The notes: generated from the sequence alone by a model not told the origin. Shown: positions 16,866-26,228, numbered from the stretch's first letter. The stretch is DNA of 64,000 nt from Virgibacillus chiguensis (GCF_900129865.1 NZ_FQXD01000003.1:186001-250000); one strand, 5' to 3'. A program made the numbers and translations.

Positions 16866-18161
16866 ATGAAGAAAAAGACCACCCTTAGTTGGGTGCTTTA
16901 CGATTTTGGTAATTCTGCGTTTGCGACAACGGTTATGGCGGCGGTTTTACCGGTTTTTTATTATGATGTCGCAGCAGTTGGTGCAAATCAAAACTTAGCG
17001 GCTAGCTTTTGGGGGTATTCTCAATCTTTTGCTGTATTAATCGTAGCTATTTTAGCACCAATCTTAGGGGCGATTAGTGATTATTCAGCTGCGAAAAAGC
17101 AGTTTTTGCAGTTTTTTGCTTATATGGGAATGATCGCTAGTATTTTACTCGCTTTCGTTGGTGAAGGAGACTACATATTTGCGTCCATACTACTCATTAT
17201 TGGAACGATTGGATTTTCAGGAGGGAATGTTTTTTACGATGCATTTTTACCTGAAATCGCCAAAGAAGGCGATATGGATAAAGTGTCTGCTGCAGGTTTT
17301 GCTTGGGGATATATAGGTGGCGGAGTGCTCTTAGCGATTAACATACTCATGATTTTAAAGTTTGATTGGTTTGGAATTTCAAATGCTACAGCGGCAAGTC
17401 AGCTAGCTTTTGTAACTGTCGGAATATGGTGGTTTTTATTTTCACTTCCACTTTTTCGTAATATTAAAGAAGAAAAGAAACAAGCTGTAAAACGGGATAA
17501 ATCTTATGTAGCCATTGGTTTTTCTAGAGTTGGTACTACATTTAAAGATATAAAACAATACAAACAATTATTAATCTTTTTATTAGCTTTCTGGATGTAT
17601 AATGATGGCATTTCTACCATTATAAAAATGGCTACCATTTATGGAAGAGACATTGGAATAGATGGAAACAGTTTAATTGTAGCTTTATTGATTACTCAGT
17701 TTGTAGGCATTCCTTGTACTTTTTTCTTTGGGTGGCTTGCTAGTAAAATAACGGCAAAAAAAGCTCTGTCGATTTCTTTATATGCATATACAGGAATTGT
17801 ATTACTTGGATATTTCATGACATCCGCTTTGCATTTTTATTTGCTTGCTATTTGTGTAGGGGTTGTCCAAGGCGGAGCGCAGTCGTTAAGTAGATCGATT
17901 TATGGTCGAATGGTTCCAGAACATAAGCATGCTGAGTTTTTTGGCTTTTACGGTATTTCCTCTAAGTTTGCTGCTATTTTTGGACCGTTCTTATTTGGGC
18001 TTGTGGGGCAGCTATCAGGATCAAGCCGCTATGGAATTATCTCGTTACTTGTCTTTTTCATTGGCGGTATCCTTTTATTAAAGTTTGTGAATATAGAAAA
18101 AGGTATTGCGGACGCTGCAAGGCAAAACCCCGCTTCAGAAGCTGGGGTTATACTAAAATAG
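16866..18161 (+). CDS. MFS transporter, UMF1 family
   Basis: 431 residues, about twelve membrane segments. It opens with WVLYDFGNSAFATTVMAAV, the diagnostic start of the UMF1 (Vps/Atg22-like) branch of the MFS. FYDAFLPEIA and GGGVLLAINI in the first half and GGAQSLSRSIYGRMVP in the second are also typical. B. subtilis YxiO is a relative. Substrate unknown; related eukaryotic Atg22 effluxes amino acids. AAGGAGGTTG precedes the ATG. Divergent from the merR operon, with about 220 bases between the two promoters. Confidence 0.88.
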   Translation: MKKKTTLSWVLYDFGNSAFATTVMAAVLPVFYYDVAAVGANQNLAASFWGYSQSFAVLIVAILAPILGAISDYSAAKKQFLQFFAYMGMIASILLAFVGEGDYIFASILLIIGTIGFSGGNVFYDAFLPEIAKEGDMDKVSAAGFAWGYIGGGVLLAINILMILKFDWFGISNATAASQLAFVTVGIWWFLFSLPLFRNIKEEKKQAVKRDKSYVAIGFSRVGTTFKDIKQYKQLLIFLLAFWMYNDGISTIIKMATIYGRDIGIDGNSLIVALLITQFVGIPCTFFFGWLASKITAKKALSISLYAYTGIVLLGYFMTSALHFYLLAICVGVVQGGAQSLSRSIYGRMVPEHKHAEFFGFYGISSKFAAIFGPFLFGLVGQLSGSSRYGIISLLVFFIGGILLLKFVNIEKGIADAARQNPASEAGVILK

Positions 18162-18191
18162 CCACATGCAAAGTACATGATTTAAATGTAC

Positions 18192-19103
18192 CTATACAAT
18201 TGGATCAGCATATTGGTTGGCTAGTTTTAACGCAAGACTCTTGCCAGTATCATAAGATATGTTGCCAATTTGCAGAGCTAACTCATGATACAGCTCATCA
18301 TGTTGTTCTTTCCAATAACTATGGACAGTAGTTAAGATTTTTACACCTTCTGTTTTTGCCTGTTGATATAGTTCAATAAAGTTTTTGTTGCTTGGTTCTC
18401 TAGTTGCGGGGTGATACCAAGTATTTTTTTTCTCATTCAAATAATCCTTCTCATTTTCCACCGGTTGATGAGAATAGGATGAAATAAGGGAAGGGAAGAG
18501 ACGGTTCTTCCACCCATATGGATCTGATAATATTTTTAAGGCTAATTTCATATCTTTATATGATTTTTGAATATAGAATGGAGTTGCTTTTAACTCTGGA
18601 TAGTGTTTATTAATTATTTGATAAAGTAAGTGAACAATTTGTTTATCTAATTTCCTTCCAACGTCAATTTCTTTATAAACCGGTGTTTTCCATGTCTTTA
18701 AGTTATTGAACTTATGCAGCATTAACGTATCAATAATGATTTCTAATTTTTGATGTTTATTCCCTTCATAACCTGCGTAGTAATGAATGTATGGATGTGT
18801 ATTGCGATCCAATATATGATGTGTAATGAAGCCAAATACATAAGCTTTTACTTGATTATCCATGGTTTTAGCTGTGTGTATTAAATCAAGTAAAAATGGC
18901 CCACATTTTGTTTCATGTAATGCTAAGCCTATTTCTTGAGCTTTTCCCTCTTTCATCCATGGCCAAAAACGGTGATAAAAGAAAGGATCAGGTCCTTGGG
19001 CGCCTAATTTCATCATGGGTTCGTAACTTGGAAATTGATGGGTCTTTGTTACCGCATCAGCCATTTCTTCACAAAACATAATATGAGTCCAAATATTGGG
19101 CAT
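18192..19103 (-). CDS. Zinc-dependent phospholipase C-like protein
   Basis: 303 residues from the ATG at 19103, which follows AAGGAGGATT. It starts MPNIWTHIMFCEEM and carries the fold signature GAQGPDPFFYHRFWPW, then GFITHHILDRNTHPYIHY with the His/Asp residues expected to bind zinc. The family (Pfam zinc-dependent phospholipase C) includes secreted enzymes, but no signal peptide is visible here, so it is probably cytoplasmic and its substrate is uncertain. It converges on the UMF1 transporter gene. Confidence 0.85.
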   Translation of the reverse strand: MPNIWTHIMFCEEMADAVTKTHQFPSYEPMMKLGAQGPDPFFYHRFWPWMKEGKAQEIGLALHETKCGPFLLDLIHTAKTMDNQVKAYVFGFITHHILDRNTHPYIHYYAGYEGNKHQKLEIIIDTLMLHKFNNLKTWKTPVYKEIDVGRKLDKQIVHLLYQIINKHYPELKATPFYIQKSYKDMKLALKILSDPYGWKNRLFPSLISSYSHQPVENEKDYLNEKKNTWYHPATREPSNKNFIELYQQAKTEGVKILTTVHSYWKEQHDELYHELALQIGNISYDTGKSLALKLANQYADPIV

Positions 19104-19392
19104 GACTGAATCCTCCTTCAAAGTACTCTCTAACAAAAGCAAATATCCTTACTGTGCATAAAATTTATGGAAGGCATCTTTTACATATTATAAAAGATAT
19201 TCTTCAAAGAAGGGAATAAAAAGCCCGTACAATTTTGTGTCCCATAGAAAAACTTGGCTTATCACCAGAAAGTTTTTTTAAAAAAAGATAATAAAAAGTA
19301 TAATTGTTAATGTAGGCAGGCTTTATAATTAAATTTAAGCTATTTTCTGATACAATAGAAATGGAGTATTTAACATAGGGAGGATATGTACA

Positions 19393-20778
19393 ATGGAGTA
19401 CCGTATAGAAAAAGATACGCTTGGAGAAATTCATGTACCAAAAGAAAAATATTGGGGGGCGCAAACACAAAGAAGTAAACAGAACTTTCCTATTGGTAAA
19501 GAGACAATGCCATTAGAAATAATTAAAGCGTTTGCGATTTTAAAAAAAAGTGCAGCTCTTGCAAATAAAGAACTAGGTCTTATGGAACCAAAAAAAGCGG
19601 AAGCAATTGAAGTAGCTGCAGATCAAATTGTTCGAGGTGAATTAACAGAACACTTTCCTTTGGTAGTATGGCAAACAGGTAGCGGTACACAATCAAACAT
19701 GAATGTGAATGAAGTTATTGCACATGTAGGGAACAAGTGGTTGAAAGAACAAGGAAGTGAATGGACTTTACATCCTAATGATGATGTGAATAAGTCTCAA
19801 AGTTCTAATGATACATATCCTACAGCAATGCATATAGCTTTTGTATTGAAGCTGGAGGATAAAGTTCTGCCTGCTTTACGCACATTAAAAGATACATTGA
19901 AAGTAAAGATGGACAACTATCAAGATATTGTAAAAATTGGTCGAACACACTTGCAAGATGCTACACCCCTTACATTAGGACAGGAAATTAGCGGTTGGCA
20001 TCGCATGCTTGAAAAATCAGAAATGATGATTGAGCAAAGTACTACTTATTTAAAAGAGCTAGCAATAGGCGGCACCGCTGTTGGTACAGGTTTAAACGCT
20101 CATCCAGAATTTTCGGAGCACGTGTGTAAACAGATAAATGCTACCACTGGTAAAAACTTTATTTCCGCTCCGAATAAATTTCACGCTTTAACGAGTCACG
20201 ATGAGTCTGTTTATGCGCATGGAGCTTTAAAGGCGTTGGCTGCTGATTTAATGAAAATAGCTAATGATGTGCGCTGGCTTGCAAGTGGACCAAGATGTGG
20301 GATTGGAGAAATTAATATTCCAGCGAATGAACCAGGAAGTTCCATCATGCCAGGCAAGGTAAACCCAACGCAAAGCGAAGCAGTTACGATGGTTGCCACC
20401 CAAGTGATGGGAAATGATGCAACTATTGGTATTGCTGCTAGTCAAGGTAATTTTGAATTAAATGTCTTCAAACCAGTAATCGCATATAATTTCTTACAAT
20501 CTTGTGAGCTTCTGGCAGATAGCATAGTATCATTTGATGAGCGTTGTGCAAAAGGAATTGAACCAAACTTAGAGAATATTGACAAAAACTTAAAAGATTC
20601 TTTAATGTTAGTAACAGCATTAAATCCACATATTGGATATGAGAATGCAGCTAAAATAGCCAAAGCTGCTTTTGAAAATAATGCAACCTTGAAAGATACA
20701 GCAGTCAAATTAGGTTTACTTACCGAAGAACAGTTCGAACAATATGTAAATCCTAAGGAAATGACCTATCCAAAGTAA
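19393..20778 (+). CDS. fumC: Class II fumarate hydratase
   Basis: 461 residues. It interconverts fumarate and malate in the citric acid cycle. Conserved blocks are in order: [13 protein letters not shown] near residue 97, [19 protein letters not shown] near 133, the [15 protein letters not shown] block near 186 (catalytic His) and the flexible SS-loop signature [16 protein letters not shown] near 316. Length and ends match the tetrameric class II enzymes (CitG of B. subtilis). GGGAGGATATGTACA precedes the ATG. Single-gene unit with its own terminator. Confidence 0.97.
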   Translation: MEYRIEKDTLGEIHVPKEKYWGAQTQRSKQNFPIGKETMPLEIIKAFAILKKSAALANKELGLMEPKKAEAIEVAADQIVRGELTEHFPLVVWQTGSGTQSNMNVNEVIAHVGNKWLKEQGSEWTLHPNDDVNKSQSSNDTYPTAMHIAFVLKLEDKVLPALRTLKDTLKVKMDNYQDIVKIGRTHLQDATPLTLGQEISGWHRMLEKSEMMIEQSTTYLKELAIGGTAVGTGLNAHPEFSEHVCKQINATTGKNFISAPNKFHALTSHDESVYAHGALKALAADLMKIANDVRWLASGPRCGIGEINIPANEPGSSIMPGKVNPTQSEAVTMVATQVMGNDATIGIAASQGNFELNVFKPVIAYNFLQSCELLADSIVSFDERCAKGIEPNLENIDKNLKDSLMLVTALNPHIGYENAAKIAKAAFENNATLKDTAVKLGLLTEEQFEQYVNPKEMTYPK

Positions 20779-20787
20779 ATGAACAAT

Positions 20788-20830
20788 GGGCTGTTGCGCT
20801 ATCAGACTCTGATGGTGCAACAGCCTTTTT
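20788..20830 (+). terminator. Intrinsic terminator after fumC
   Basis: Outer arms GGCTGTTGC and GCAACAGCC with an inner ATCAGA/TCTGAT pairing, followed by five T. A degenerate family A repeat starts within ten bases. Confidence 0.88.
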
Positions 20831-20837
20831 ATGCATC

Positions 20838-20925
20838 ATAAGAAAGCATGAATATCTCGTTTAGTATAAGTAAACGGTCGGTAAATTTTGTTGCTAAGAG
20901 ACGAGGATAATCCAATTTTTCTACT
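20838..20925 (+). repeat. Family A dispersed repeat (degenerate)
   Basis: ATAAGAAAGCATGAATATC, then TTTAGTATAAGTAAACGG and an A-T rich tail ending CCAATTTTTCTACTCC. It matches the 34686 copy best. The rest of the gap to 21150 shows no gene. Confidence 0.5.
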
Positions 20926-21152
20926 CCATACAAACAGGAACGACCGCAAAAAGCACAATGTTCTTCATAATAGCAGATTTTTTAGAGTTTGAGCAAAAAG
21001 AGGCTTTATTTATTGATACTTGACGCTATCCAATTTTTTTTTAGGTCTGTAAGAGCTATTGCATATTCACGCAATAATAAATAACAGCGATTTTATATGC
21101 AACGCAACCCGCCTTTTCAGAAATAACCCTATTATTTACCAACTCTAATTTA

Positions 21153-21181
21153 TCATAAGTAAAGAAATTCTGCTCACACTA
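21153..21181 (+). promoter_or_regulatory. Candidate SigG promoter of the SASP gene
   Basis: TCATA, 17 bases, then CACACTA, close to the forespore sigma pattern, 21 bases before the start codon. SASP genes are SigG targets in Bacillus. Confidence 0.4.
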
Positions 21182-21202
21182 TAGGTACAGGAGGTGATAA
21201 AT

Positions 21203-21400
21203 ATGGCTAGAAACAGTTCAAATCAGCTAGTCGTTCCTGGCGTACAGCAGGCTCTTGATCAAATGAAGTATGAAATTGCTCAAGAATTTGGTGTGAATTT
21301 AGGTCCAGATTCTACTTCTCGTGCTAATGGATCAGTTGGAGGAGAGATTACGAAACGACTTGTGCAAACAGCACAACAACAATTAGGACCAAAAGCATAA
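21203..21400 (+). CDS. Alpha/beta-type small acid-soluble spore protein
   Basis: 65 residues from the ATG at 21203, which follows AGGAGGTGAT (a GTG at 21194 lies inside the ribosome site). It contains the GPR protease site in [10 protein letters not shown] and the second conserved block [12 protein letters not shown]. These proteins coat spore DNA, shift it to an A-like form and protect it from UV; GPR degrades them at germination. The paralogue number cannot be judged from this window. Confidence 0.95.
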   Translation: MARNSSNQLVVPGVQQALDQMKYEIAQEFGVNLGPDSTSRANGSVGGEITKRLVQTAQQQLGPKA

Positions 21401-21416
21401 ATATGAATGGTGAAAA

Positions 21417-21452
21417 GGGAAAAGCCTCATAAAAGAAGCTTTTCCCTATTTT
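21417..21452 (+). terminator. Intrinsic terminator after the SASP gene
   Basis: Arms GGGAAAAGC and GCTTTTCCC with a 12-base loop, then TATTTTT. A family B repeat head (AGATAAGAAATTATAAAA) follows directly. Confidence 0.85.
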
Positions 21453-21454
21453 TA

Positions 21455-21720
21455 AAGATAAGAAATTATAAAATGAGGTACTTTTGTATAACAAAAATAA
21501 CCGAATAGCGACGTCCGGTTTCAGCTCCCAGCAAATAGGCGACTTCACTCCATTGCCCTACGACAAGTCATCATCGGTTCGTTCTAAATAGGAAGGCCGA
21601 CTAAAGACGGGCTTGCCGAAGAGCACCAGCATATTTCTGTTGCAGGAGCATGATTCCTAAAACTTTCGTTAATTCGTTTCAGTCGCTACGTTGCTAAACA
21701 GGTGCTCCGTGCCTATGTTC
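21455..21720 (+). repeat. Family B dispersed repeat, long form
   Basis: Starts AGATAAGAAATTATAAAA and TGTATAACAAAAATAACCGA, then CAGCTCCCAGCAAATAGGCG, AAGTCATCATCGGTTCG, the block GGAAGGCCGACTAAAGACGG, CGTTAATTCGTTTCAGTCGC and TACGTTGCTAAACAGGTG, ending CCTATGTTCTT at the msmX stop. The same skeleton recurs near 24340, 24640, 24845, 38120 and 45470. No reading frame is conserved between copies. Confidence 0.75.
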
Positions 21721-22818
21721 TTAATGAATACGTAATTCTGTTTCAATATCAAAAAAGTGCGCTTTATTCATATCAAGTGCTAAATCAATGTTGGAGCCGA
21801 CATTAATATCTGTTCTCGAATCAATGCGAGCGATGAAATCTTGCTCATTAATCTTGGAATAAAGGAAGGTTTCAGCACCCATTAAATCAGCCACCTCTAT
21901 GGTAGCGGTAATCTTTGTTTCTGGAGATGCTTCAATAAACACTGGCTCATCATGGATATCTTCAGGTCGAACACCTAAAGTAACTTCTTTATTTATATAT
22001 CCTTGTTCACGTAATGGCTTTAATTTCCCTTCAGGCACTGCAATTTTCGTATCACCAATTTCAAAATGTGTTTCGGATAATTTTCCAGTAAAGAAGTTCA
22101 TAGAAGGTGATCCGATAAAACCACCGACGAATACATTATCAGGATTGTCATAAACATCTTTTGGGGCACCAATTTGTTGAATGATTCCGTCTTTCATAAC
22201 AACAAGTCGTGTTGCCATTGTCATCGCTTCTGTTTGATCATGAGTAACATAAATCGTAGTTGTTTGCAAGCGACGATGTAGCTTTTGAATTTCAGCACGC
22301 ATTTGCACACGTAGTTTTGCGTCAAGGTTGGACAAAGGCTCATCCATTAAGAATACTTTTGCATCACGAACGATAGCTCTTCCTAGCGCTACCCTTTGTC
22401 GCTGTCCCCCGGACAATGCTTTTGGCTTACGATCCAAGTAAGGTTCTAGCCCTAATATTTTTGCAGCGTTCTTTACACGCTTATCAATTTCATCTTTTTT
22501 AAATTTTCTTAGCTTTAAGCCAAATGCCATGTTGTCATAGACATTCATATGAGGGTATAGCGCATAGTTTTGAAATACCATTGCAATATCTCGATCTTTA
22601 GGTGCTACGTCATTCATTTTCTTATCGTCAATGTAGAAGTCGCCATCAGAAATTTCTTCTAATCCTGCAATCATACGAAGCGTTGTTGATTTACCACAAC
22701 CAGATGGACCAACAAAGACAATAAATTCTTTATCTTGGATATGAAGATTAAAGTCATCAACGGCAACATTTTTTTTGTCGTAAACTTTTTGAATATGTTC
22801 TAAGCGTAGTTCAGCCAT
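21721..22818 (-). CDS. msmX: Multiple-sugar ABC transporter ATP-binding subunit MsmX
   Basis: 365 residues. Walker [10 protein letters not shown] at 38-46, Q-loop [11 protein letters not shown], signature [14 protein letters not shown], Walker [12 protein letters not shown] and H-loop [11 protein letters not shown]-terminal OB-type regulatory domain begins after residue 235 ([12 protein letters not shown]). This is the MsmX/UgpC type: an energising subunit shared by several carbohydrate importers, fitting the lack of permease genes nearby. AGGAATAAAA precedes the ATG, and a CcpA-like site lies in the leader. Confidence 0.93.
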   Translation of the reverse strand: MAELRLEHIQKVYDKKNVAVDDFNLHIQDKEFIVFVGPSGCGKSTTLRMIAGLEEISDGDFYIDDKKMNDVAPKDRDIAMVFQNYALYPHMNVYDNMAFGLKLRKFKKDEIDKRVKNAAKILGLEPYLDRKPKALSGGQRQRVALGRAIVRDAKVFLMDEPLSNLDAKLRVQMRAEIQKLHRRLQTTTIYVTHDQTEAMTMATRLVVMKDGIIQQIGAPKDVYDNPDNVFVGGFIGSPSMNFFTGKLSETHFEIGDTKIAVPEGKLKPLREQGYINKEVTLGVRPEDIHDEPVFIEASPETKITATIEVADLMGAETFLYSKINEQDFIARIDSRTDINVGSNIDLALDMNKAHFFDIETELRIH

Positions 22819-22833
22819 TTTTATTCCTCCGAT

Positions 22834-22849
22834 TTGAAAGCGTTTGATT
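22834..22849 (-). promoter_or_regulatory. Candidate CcpA cre site upstream of msmX
   Basis: TTGAAAGCGTTTGATT matches the first ten positions of the cre consensus (WTGNAANCGNWNNCW) and fails at the final C. Catabolite control would suit a shared sugar ATPase. Confidence 0.35.
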
Positions 22850-22889
22850 AGCTAACTTAAGTATAGATAAAAGTTAGGAAATCGAAAAT

Positions 22890-22934
22890 AGCAAACATGC
22901 ACAAAGATATTATTCGTCTTTGTGCATGTTTGCT
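22890..22934 (-). terminator. Palindromic terminator overlapping the PucR-type gene end
   Basis: Perfect 18-bp arms (AGCAAACATGCACAAAGA and its complement) around nine bases. On the minus strand the first arm encodes the last residues of the regulator (LLANMHKDE) and the T-rich TATTTTCG follows. It separates the regulator from msmX. Confidence 0.75.
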
Positions 22935-23809
22935 AGAAGTGCAAAATAGACAGTGACGGCCTCGTGAAATTGCCGAAGATCAATTCCAGTTTTTTCAATA
23001 AATTTATCTATTCGATATTGTAAGCTATTTCTGTGCATATATAATTTTTTGGCTGTAACGGATATATTCAAGTTACATTGTAAAAAAGTACGTATGGTTT
23101 GTAAAAAGTCTTTATCGGTCGCAAATTCTTGCAAAGCCACTTCAGACAAGTGATGTTGAAATGTGTCATCCGTTTGTTCTAACAATATGTAGGGCAATGC
23201 TTCTTGATATTTTAAAACGGCTTTAGTTGCATATTTGAACGCCGTTTTCGCGTAGGTCAATATATGCATATATTGAATACTTGCTTGTTGATAGCTATTT
23301 AAATAAGGTCCTACTAAAAAGCGTATGTTTACAGATAAGTCATTCATTAATACATCAATGATTTGTTCATATGGAATGCTTTCATCTTGGGCTCCCATCT
23401 TTTCTTCAATAAATACCCCTTCATTTCTGTTTTTCCATAAAATGGCTATTTCATAATCGAATAGTGTTTGAACCGATTCTTTAAACATCAACGGTTCAAT
23501 TTGTTTTTCCTTCATAGAAAAATAAACAAATCGGTAGGAGGTTAATGGCTCAGTTGGGACGTGTTCAATGGATTGTTCGACAATGCTTTGCCATCGTATT
23601 TCTTTTTTCGTGGGATGTGGCAGGTTGGCTCGGTAAGGGGTAAGAAATGTTGCTAATAAATGTATATCTTTATCTGTTAAGTCTTGTTTAGGAATACCTA
23701 CTTTCGTACCATTTTGTAATAAAAACCATTTATATACGGTTGATGTTGGCGAGGCGTCTTTTGGTTCTATAATAAGATTAGGAAATATTTTTTTTAGACG
23801 TTCGTTCAT
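22910..23809 (-). CDS. PucR/CdaR-type transcriptional regulator
   Basis: 299 residues. The C-terminal helix-turn-helix (PucR C-terminal HTH type) is clear: FLQCNLNISVTAKKLYMHRN, then SLQYRIDKFIEKTGIDLR (residues 250-285). The N-terminal two thirds have no recognised sensor motif. Such proteins (CdaR, PucR) respond to small metabolites, and the gene directly upstream of msmX suggests a carbohydrate link, which is inference only. Its last codons form one arm of the terminator. Confidence 0.82.
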   Translation of the reverse strand: MNERLKKIFPNLIIEPKDASPTSTVYKWFLLQNGTKVGIPKQDLTDKDIHLLATFLTPYRANLPHPTKKEIRWQSIVEQSIEHVPTEPLTSYRFVYFSMKEKQIEPLMFKESVQTLFDYEIAILWKNRNEGVFIEEKMGAQDESIPYEQIIDVLMNDLSVNIRFLVGPYLNSYQQASIQYMHILTYAKTAFKYATKAVLKYQEALPYILLEQTDDTFQHHLSEVALQEFATDKDFLQTIRTFLQCNLNISVTAKKLYMHRNSLQYRIDKFIEKTGIDLRQFHEAVTVYFALLANMHKDE

Positions 23810-23967
23810 GTTGAAAACCCCTTTTTAAGAAGCTGTTTTTTACATTATAGCAGTAAAAGCAAGTTTAAAAAATAAAATACCTAATAGCCTGTCTTAAAAC
23901 AAACGGTATACATGAAAGGCTTCGTTTGTTATAGTAAATGAGAAAGTGATTCGAAGGAGGAACAATT

Positions 23968-24321
23968 TTGCCAAATATTTATGATAGTGCATATGAATTA
24001 GAAACAGCAATCCGTGAAAGTGAAGAGTTTAAGGCTTTAAAACAAGCTTATGATGAAGTGATGAACGACTCATCTGCTAAACAGATGTTTGATAACTTTC
24101 GAGAAACACAAATGACTTTACAAGAAAAACAAATGCAAGGTCAGGAAATATCGGAAGAAGAAGTAGAAAAAGCAAGGCAAGTTGTTGAAGTTGTTCAGCA
24201 ACATGAAGCAATTTCTAAATTGATGGAAGAGGAACAACGGCTTAATATGGTAATTAATGATATTAGTCGAATTATTACGAAACCTTTAGAAGAGCTTTAC
24301 GGCCCAGAAGCAAACGCATAG
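23968..24321 (+). CDS. yheA: YlbF/YmcA-family protein YheA
   Basis: 117 residues, almost all helical, beginning MPNIYDSAYELETAIRES. TTG is the start, placed by AAGGAGGAACAA nine bases upstream; no ATG fits. Length and pattern (SSAKQMFDNFRETQMTLQ, ISRIITKPLEELYGP) match B. subtilis YheA of the YlbF/YmcA superfamily, whose better-known members form an Fe-S complex affecting RNase Y. A YheA-specific role is not established. It stands alone beside a block of family B repeats. Confidence 0.9.
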   Translation: MPNIYDSAYELETAIRESEEFKALKQAYDEVMNDSSAKQMFDNFRETQMTLQEKQMQGQEISEEEVEKARQVVEVVQQHEAISKLMEEEQRLNMVINDISRIITKPLEELYGPEANA

Positions 24322-24329
24322 GACACCAC

Positions 24330-24565
24330 AATAAAGGCGTGGGGTGTCCGTTAAGTAACGTAGTGAATGGATGGTATTAATGGAGATAAAGGAATTATGC
24401 CATTAAAACAGGGATACGCTGACGCCTGATGGCAATCCCGTTTTTAGCCTGCCTTCCTCTTAGGGACGAACCGATGATGGTTTATCTTAGGGCAATGGAG
24501 CGAAGGCCTCTCGTTGTTCATCGATTGGTGGCAAAAGTGACTATTCGGTTATTTTGTTATACACA
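24330..24565 (-). repeat. Family B dispersed repeat, inverted and degenerate
   Basis: In reverse orientation it holds TAAGTAACGTAGTGAATGG, the GACGAACCGATGATGGTTTA motif and the end piece CTATTCGGTTATTTTGTTAT. The middle is diverged from other copies. Confidence 0.6.
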
Positions 24566-24596
24566 AGCACTTCAGTTTGTGATTTACTATACACTG

Positions 24597-24628
24597 AAAA
24601 AACTGCAGTTATTTCTGCAGTTTTTTTA
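24597..24628 (+). terminator. Stand-alone terminator hairpin
   Basis: AAAAAACTGCAG and CTGCAGTTTTTTT around TTATTT. No gene ends immediately before it; it may serve yheA read-through or belong to the repeat block. Confidence 0.6.
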
Positions 24629-24637
24629 TGGTCTGGG

Positions 24638-24844
24638 GCAGCTGTAGATAAACTTACTAAGTTATTTAGTCACGTCTGGCTCCAGCGCCCAGCAACGAGG
24701 CGACTTCATGAAATGGACCTACGCTAAGTCATCATCGGTTCGTTCCTCACCGTGATTCCTTTATCTCAGTTGATTCGTTCCAGTCGCTACGTTGCTGAAC
24801 GGGCGCTTGCGCCTTTGTTCTTGTCTAGGAAATTATAAAATTTA
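24638..24844 (+). repeat. Family B repeat, first tandem unit (207 bp)
   Basis: Runs from GCAGCTGTAGATAAAC through GGCTCCAGCGCCCAGCAACG, CATCATCGGTTCGTTCCTCA and ATTCCTTTATCTCAGTTGA to GGGCGCTTGCGCCTTTGTTC plus a short A/T tail. The next unit repeats it with three base changes noticed. Confidence 0.9.
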
Positions 24845-25030
24845 GCAGCTGTGGATAAACTTACTAAGTTATTTAGCCACGTCTGGCTCCAGCGCCCAGC
24901 AACGAGGCGACTTCATGAAATGGACCTACGCTAAGTCATCATCGGTTCGTTCCTCACCGTGATTCCTTTATCTCAGTTGATTCGTTCCAGTCGCTATGTT
25001 GCTGAACGGGCGCTTGCGCCTTTGTTCATT
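24845..25030 (+). repeat. Family B repeat, second tandem unit
   Basis: Near-identical copy of the preceding unit at a period of 207 bp (differences: TAGATA/TGGATA, TAGTCAC/TAGCCAC, CTACGTTG/CTATGTTG). A recent tandem duplication. Confidence 0.9.
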
Positions 25031-25095
25031 TAGTTTAAGAAAAAATACTATTTTCCCCATAAAGCTCTGGCATGAAGCTAAGTTTTCTAAACAAT
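25027..25095 (+). repeat. Family A repeat (partial)
   Basis: TTTAGTTTAAGAAAAAATAC, then CCATAAAGCTCTGGCATGAAG and AAGTTTTCTAA. It joins directly onto the family B unit. Confidence 0.5.
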
Positions 25096-25176
25096 AAAGC
25101 AGGAATATGAAAAACTTTACCGAATAAAAGGAAGTAATGAAGTTTATTATGTAGTTCAAACAAAGGGGGAGTAGAA

Positions 25177-25950
25177 ATGGGAACGACCGTTATTTATGAA
25201 AGTAAGGAAGGAATTTCGTATGTTCATTTGAATCGTCCGGAACGTTACAATGCGATTCATTTAGAGATGTTAGATGAGTTATTAACGACGATTGAAAAAG
25301 TGGAGGCAAATGACGATAAAGTTGTGATTCTTTCTGGTGAAGGCAATGCATTTTGCTCAGGTGGAGATATTTCCATGATGAATCAATTAGCAGACTATAA
25401 CGATTTTGCATCCATTATGGATTTAATTGGTGAAATTACGTTGAAGTTATATATGATGCCAAAAATAGTAATCAGCGCTATTCAAGGATCAGCTGTAGGT
25501 CTAGGGCTGAGTTATGCATTGACTGCGGACTTTGTTGTAGCACAGCAAGAAGCAAAGCTTGGTATGTTGTTTATTGGCATTGGTTTAGCTCCAGATGGAG
25601 GGGGGCATTTTCTGTTAAAGGAGCGAATTGGAGCGCAACGGGCAAAACAATTTATTTGGAGTTTACAACAAGTAGATGCTAGCAGCGCTAAAAAGCTTGG
25701 ATTGGTCGATGAATTAGCGCCAGAGCGCGTGATGCCATATGCCATTCAATTGGCAAATAAATTAAAACAGACACCTATACTATCTATGGTGGAAACAAAG
25801 ATGATGTACCATTCACGCCAAAAAGAAACGCTTCTTGATTTTTTAGAAGCGGAAAAAGAGGCGCAGTGGAAGTTACGACAAACACAAGATCACGAAGAGG
25901 GTGTACAAGCTTTCTTAAATAAACGAAAGCCCGAATTTCGAGGGATTTAG
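25177..25950 (+). CDS. yhaR: Crotonase-family protein YhaR (enoyl-CoA hydratase/isomerase)
   Basis: 257 residues with the crotonase fold: NRPERYNAIHLEMLDEL, oxyanion-hole segments FCSGGDISMM and GSAVGLGLSYALTADF, and GIGLAPDGGGHFLL. By alignment, the two catalytic glutamates of enoyl-CoA hydratase are replaced (Ser and Phe here), while an Asp lies in the PDGGG motif as in PaaG-type isomerases. So an acyl-CoA isomerase is likelier than a hydratase. It matches B. subtilis yhaR in family and in position upstream of yhaQPON. AAAGGGGGAG precedes the ATG. Confidence 0.88.
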   Translation: MGTTVIYESKEGISYVHLNRPERYNAIHLEMLDELLTTIEKVEANDDKVVILSGEGNAFCSGGDISMMNQLADYNDFASIMDLIGEITLKLYMMPKIVISAIQGSAVGLGLSYALTADFVVAQQEAKLGMLFIGIGLAPDGGGHFLLKERIGAQRAKQFIWSLQQVDASSAKKLGLVDELAPERVMPYAIQLANKLKQTPILSMVETKMMYHSRQKETLLDFLEAEKEAQWKLRQTQDHEEGVQAFLNKRKPEFRGI

Positions 25951-25958
25951 GTGAAGTG

Positions 25959-25990
25959 AATAAACCGACTGTTAAAAGGTCGGTTTATTC
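25959..25990. terminator. Terminator between yhaR and yhzD
   Basis: AATAAACCGAC and GTCGGTTTATT around TGTTAAAAG, usable from both sides of the converging genes. Confidence 0.75.
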
Positions 25991-26042
25991 GTGTAGCTTT
26001 AAAGATTTTCGTATAGACGTTACGTTTTTAGTATTCTATACG

Positions 26043-26228
26043 TCAACGATGAAACAAAAGAAGTTTAGCATCTGGTGTAACACAACGGTGTGTATGTTCG
26101 GAATAACCTTCCTTTTCTAATTTAGCTGTACCTATTTTTTTCGCTTCTTCATCATTTGTAGCTGTAAATGTTTCATCTAGCAATTTTTCACCAGATGGAT
26201 CAAACACAGTCAATGTATAATTTGGCAT
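26043..26228 (-). CDS. yhzD: YhzD-like small protein
   Basis: 61 residues, soluble. LTVFDPSGEKLLDETF, a helical middle (NDEEAKKIGTAKLEKEG) and the ending EHTHRCVTPDAKLLLFHR fit the YhzD family as I recall it; function unknown. AAGGAGAAAG precedes the ATG. The position next to yhaR agrees with the Bacillus locus. Family identification is from memory of the pattern. Confidence 0.65.
   Translation of the reverse strand: MPNYTLTVFDPSGEKLLDETFTATNDEEAKKIGTAKLEKEGYSEHTHRCVTPDAKLLLFHR

Noticed and set aside
22834-22849. A full-consensus cre site
   Set aside because: The last conserved C is missing, so it is listed only as a low-confidence candidate.
24638-25030. Direct repeats as a possible CRISPR array
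   Set aside because: Only two units of about 200 bp with no spacers; they are a dispersed repeat found elsewhere in the window.
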